Origin: Notamacropus eugenii | Lineage: Eukaryota > Chordata > Mammalia > Diprotodontia > Macropodidae | Assembly: GCF_028372415.1 (NCBI RefSeq) | Contig: NC_092872.1 | Coordinates: 515,840,224-515,904,223 of the forward strand | Reading direction: 5' to 3' | DNA length: 64,000 bases | Part shown: positions 62,701 through 64,000 of the stretch, in pieces | Numbering within the stretch: position 1 is the stretch's first letter | How the letters are laid out: every line of letters starts with the position of its first letter | Notes under the pieces: model-generated | The model's input: the letters and a program-made list of their open reading frames with translations, nothing else | The model's database searches: none | What the model was told of the DNA's origin: nothing | Made by a program: the position numbers and the translations under genes

Positions 62701-64000
62701 CAGATCCCACGGTTCTCAGCTCTTTGGGGCGGGGGGAGAGGTCGGATCTGTGAGGAGTGCGGATTGGCACGGCATGCCCCGAAGTGTTGGCTTTCCCAGT
62801 GCATTCTTCCTCAGCATGCTGGTTCTTGAACCTCCCTCCCCTTCTGTGCAGAGCTGCAGCATCTCCCGGTTTAAAAAGGCCGGCTTGTGTGGCAAACGCT
62901 GCTGGTTGTCGCAAAGTTGGGAATAAGGACAGAAAATGGCAAGCCAGAGAGCAGGAATTACAGACATTTAATGAATGGAGAGTAGTAGCCTCACCGCCCT
63001 CTTCGTCACCCCTCCTTCCCTCTCCCATTCCCTTCCTTCCCCTCCTCCCCCCCCACCTGGATGTCTGTGTCTGCTGGAAAAGGCGCGATTGCTTCAGCTC
63101 CTCCTGCGCCCAGATCTGCCTTCTGGGCCAGACCCTGGGCTCCTGTTTCCCTCAAAGTCCCACCCCCCTCCCAAAATCGTGCACCTTGATGGACTTGCAT
63201 CTACTTCCTCTCTGGGTTTGGGGTTTTTGCTGTAACCCCGTGTCTCAGACAAAGCCAATAATTTAATTTAAAAAGGAGAATCCAAGCTGCTTTCTGGATG
63301 TCATTTTAACGTTGCTCCCTCACAACTCCCTTTTGTGATGTTCTGGGTGCATGTGTGTTGATTCTTTCAGAAAGGGGTGGTGGTGGGAAGTGCACCACCG
63401 AAGCCTGATCCAGGTTTGGTTGGGTTGTGTTTTGTTGTGTTTTGTTTTTTAAATTAAATCTGTATTGTTGCTTCTGGTTTATGGCCTTGAAGAAAATGCC
63501 AGCCCCCACCCAAAATGCACCGCAGCCAAGTCGGCTAAAGGAGATGAGTGTTGGAGTCAGTAGGGGGCGCATTCTCTGCACTGGGTAAGGCTGCAGAGGG
63601 GGGGAAGGGCCCCAGATGTACAACCAGGATCTGCTTCGCAGCGCCTTCTACAGACCATGGGAAAATGGGCCTAACACACTTAGTTACTCTTGTGAGCTGA
63701 CATCAGTAGAGATGAGGCTTAGTAAGTAAAGCGCTTCGCTTTGAAGGATGTGTTCATCTTTTGGTTCTTTGAAGGGGTCTGTTTGTAACAAACGTTCAGT
63801 CACCATCATGCCCCATACCTAAGATAAGCAGTTTAAACTTTGCATTTTTAGAGTCCTTCCCCAGATCATAGACTTCAAAGATGGCCAGGGTATCTCTTTT
63901 TAAAGGTCAGCAAAATGGAGCAAGTAAGGAAGGGTGACAAATAAAAGGAAGGGTTTGTGTCACCCCTCATGACCTAAAGGGCTTTATTAAGCTGTCAGAA
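62173..64000 (+). other. ADNP: Presumed start of ADNP intron 1
   Basis: Begins with the donor gtaagg; the first 500 bp stay CpG-rich, then composition falls to genome average. No further exon or clear repeat seen. It may contain alternative first exons. Confidence 0.5.

Noticed and set aside
61566-62804. 412-codon minus-strand frame and several overlapping frames in the CpG island
   Set aside because: Low-complexity Gly/Arg/Pro-rich products of CCG/CTC repeats on both strands; no domain, and the region reads as promoter plus 5' UTR.

Overview
The window is nuclear DNA from a marsupial (metatherian mammal). Vertebrate genes with large GT-AG introns sit in a dense layer of SINEs, L2, CR1/L3, RTE and L1/HAL1 elements whose sequence types are characteristic of marsupials, including Mar1-like RTE-tailed SINEs and HAL1 half-L1 copies. 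I cannot name the species. Gene order and strands match the mammalian block MOCS3 - DPM1 - ADNP (human 20q13).

Layout. 1-26,640 is intergenic and almost wholly repeat-derived. It holds a full-length but broken RTE-like LINE with perfect target-site duplications (579-4592), an LTR fossil inside a CR1/L3 copy (about 6.4-7.0 kb), an L2 split by a SINE (9.2-10.4 kb), two HAL1 elements (13,870-16,474 and about 20,439-22,995), a nested L2/SINE/L1 stack (17.0-18.4 kb), a small hAT-like MITE (18,999-19,150) and an RPL39 processed pseudogene (about 19,911-20,063, minus). MOCS3 (27,015-28,385, minus) is a single intact exon. A 323-bp GC-rich divergent promoter separates it from DPM1 (28,709-55,938, plus), which I resolved into nine exons encoding 264 residues. 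DPM1 introns 1, 2, 3, 6 and 7 are long and repeat-filled; exons 4-6 lie within 470 bp. About 5.3 kb beyond the DPM1 polyA signal is a large CpG island (61.4-62.7 kb) with YY1, ETS and CRE-like sites and a strong splice donor at 62,173. By position and strand this is the ADNP promoter and non-coding first exon; no ADNP coding sequence lies in the window.

The genes are housekeeping genes. MOCS3 activates MOCS2A and URM1 as sulfur carriers for molybdopterin synthesis and tRNA thiolation. DPM1 makes dolichyl-phosphate mannose at the ER. ADNP is a chromatin/transcription factor. They are neighbours and not a pathway, though all three promoters in view share the octamer TTACGTCA.

I found no convincing undescribed biological system. 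The items most worth a second look are in the repeat archaeology: a 595-bp element in DPM1 intron 3 with 72-bp terminal inverted repeats that are 96% identical; an LTR fragment apparently retroposed by L1 machinery (16-bp perfect duplication plus A-tail); a bare poly(A) insertion between duplicated flanks; SINEs with one head and several LINE-type tails; and shared segments between the RTE LINE and a Mar1-like SINE. Repeat family names come from recognition of sequence, not from a database search, and boundaries without stated duplications are approximate.
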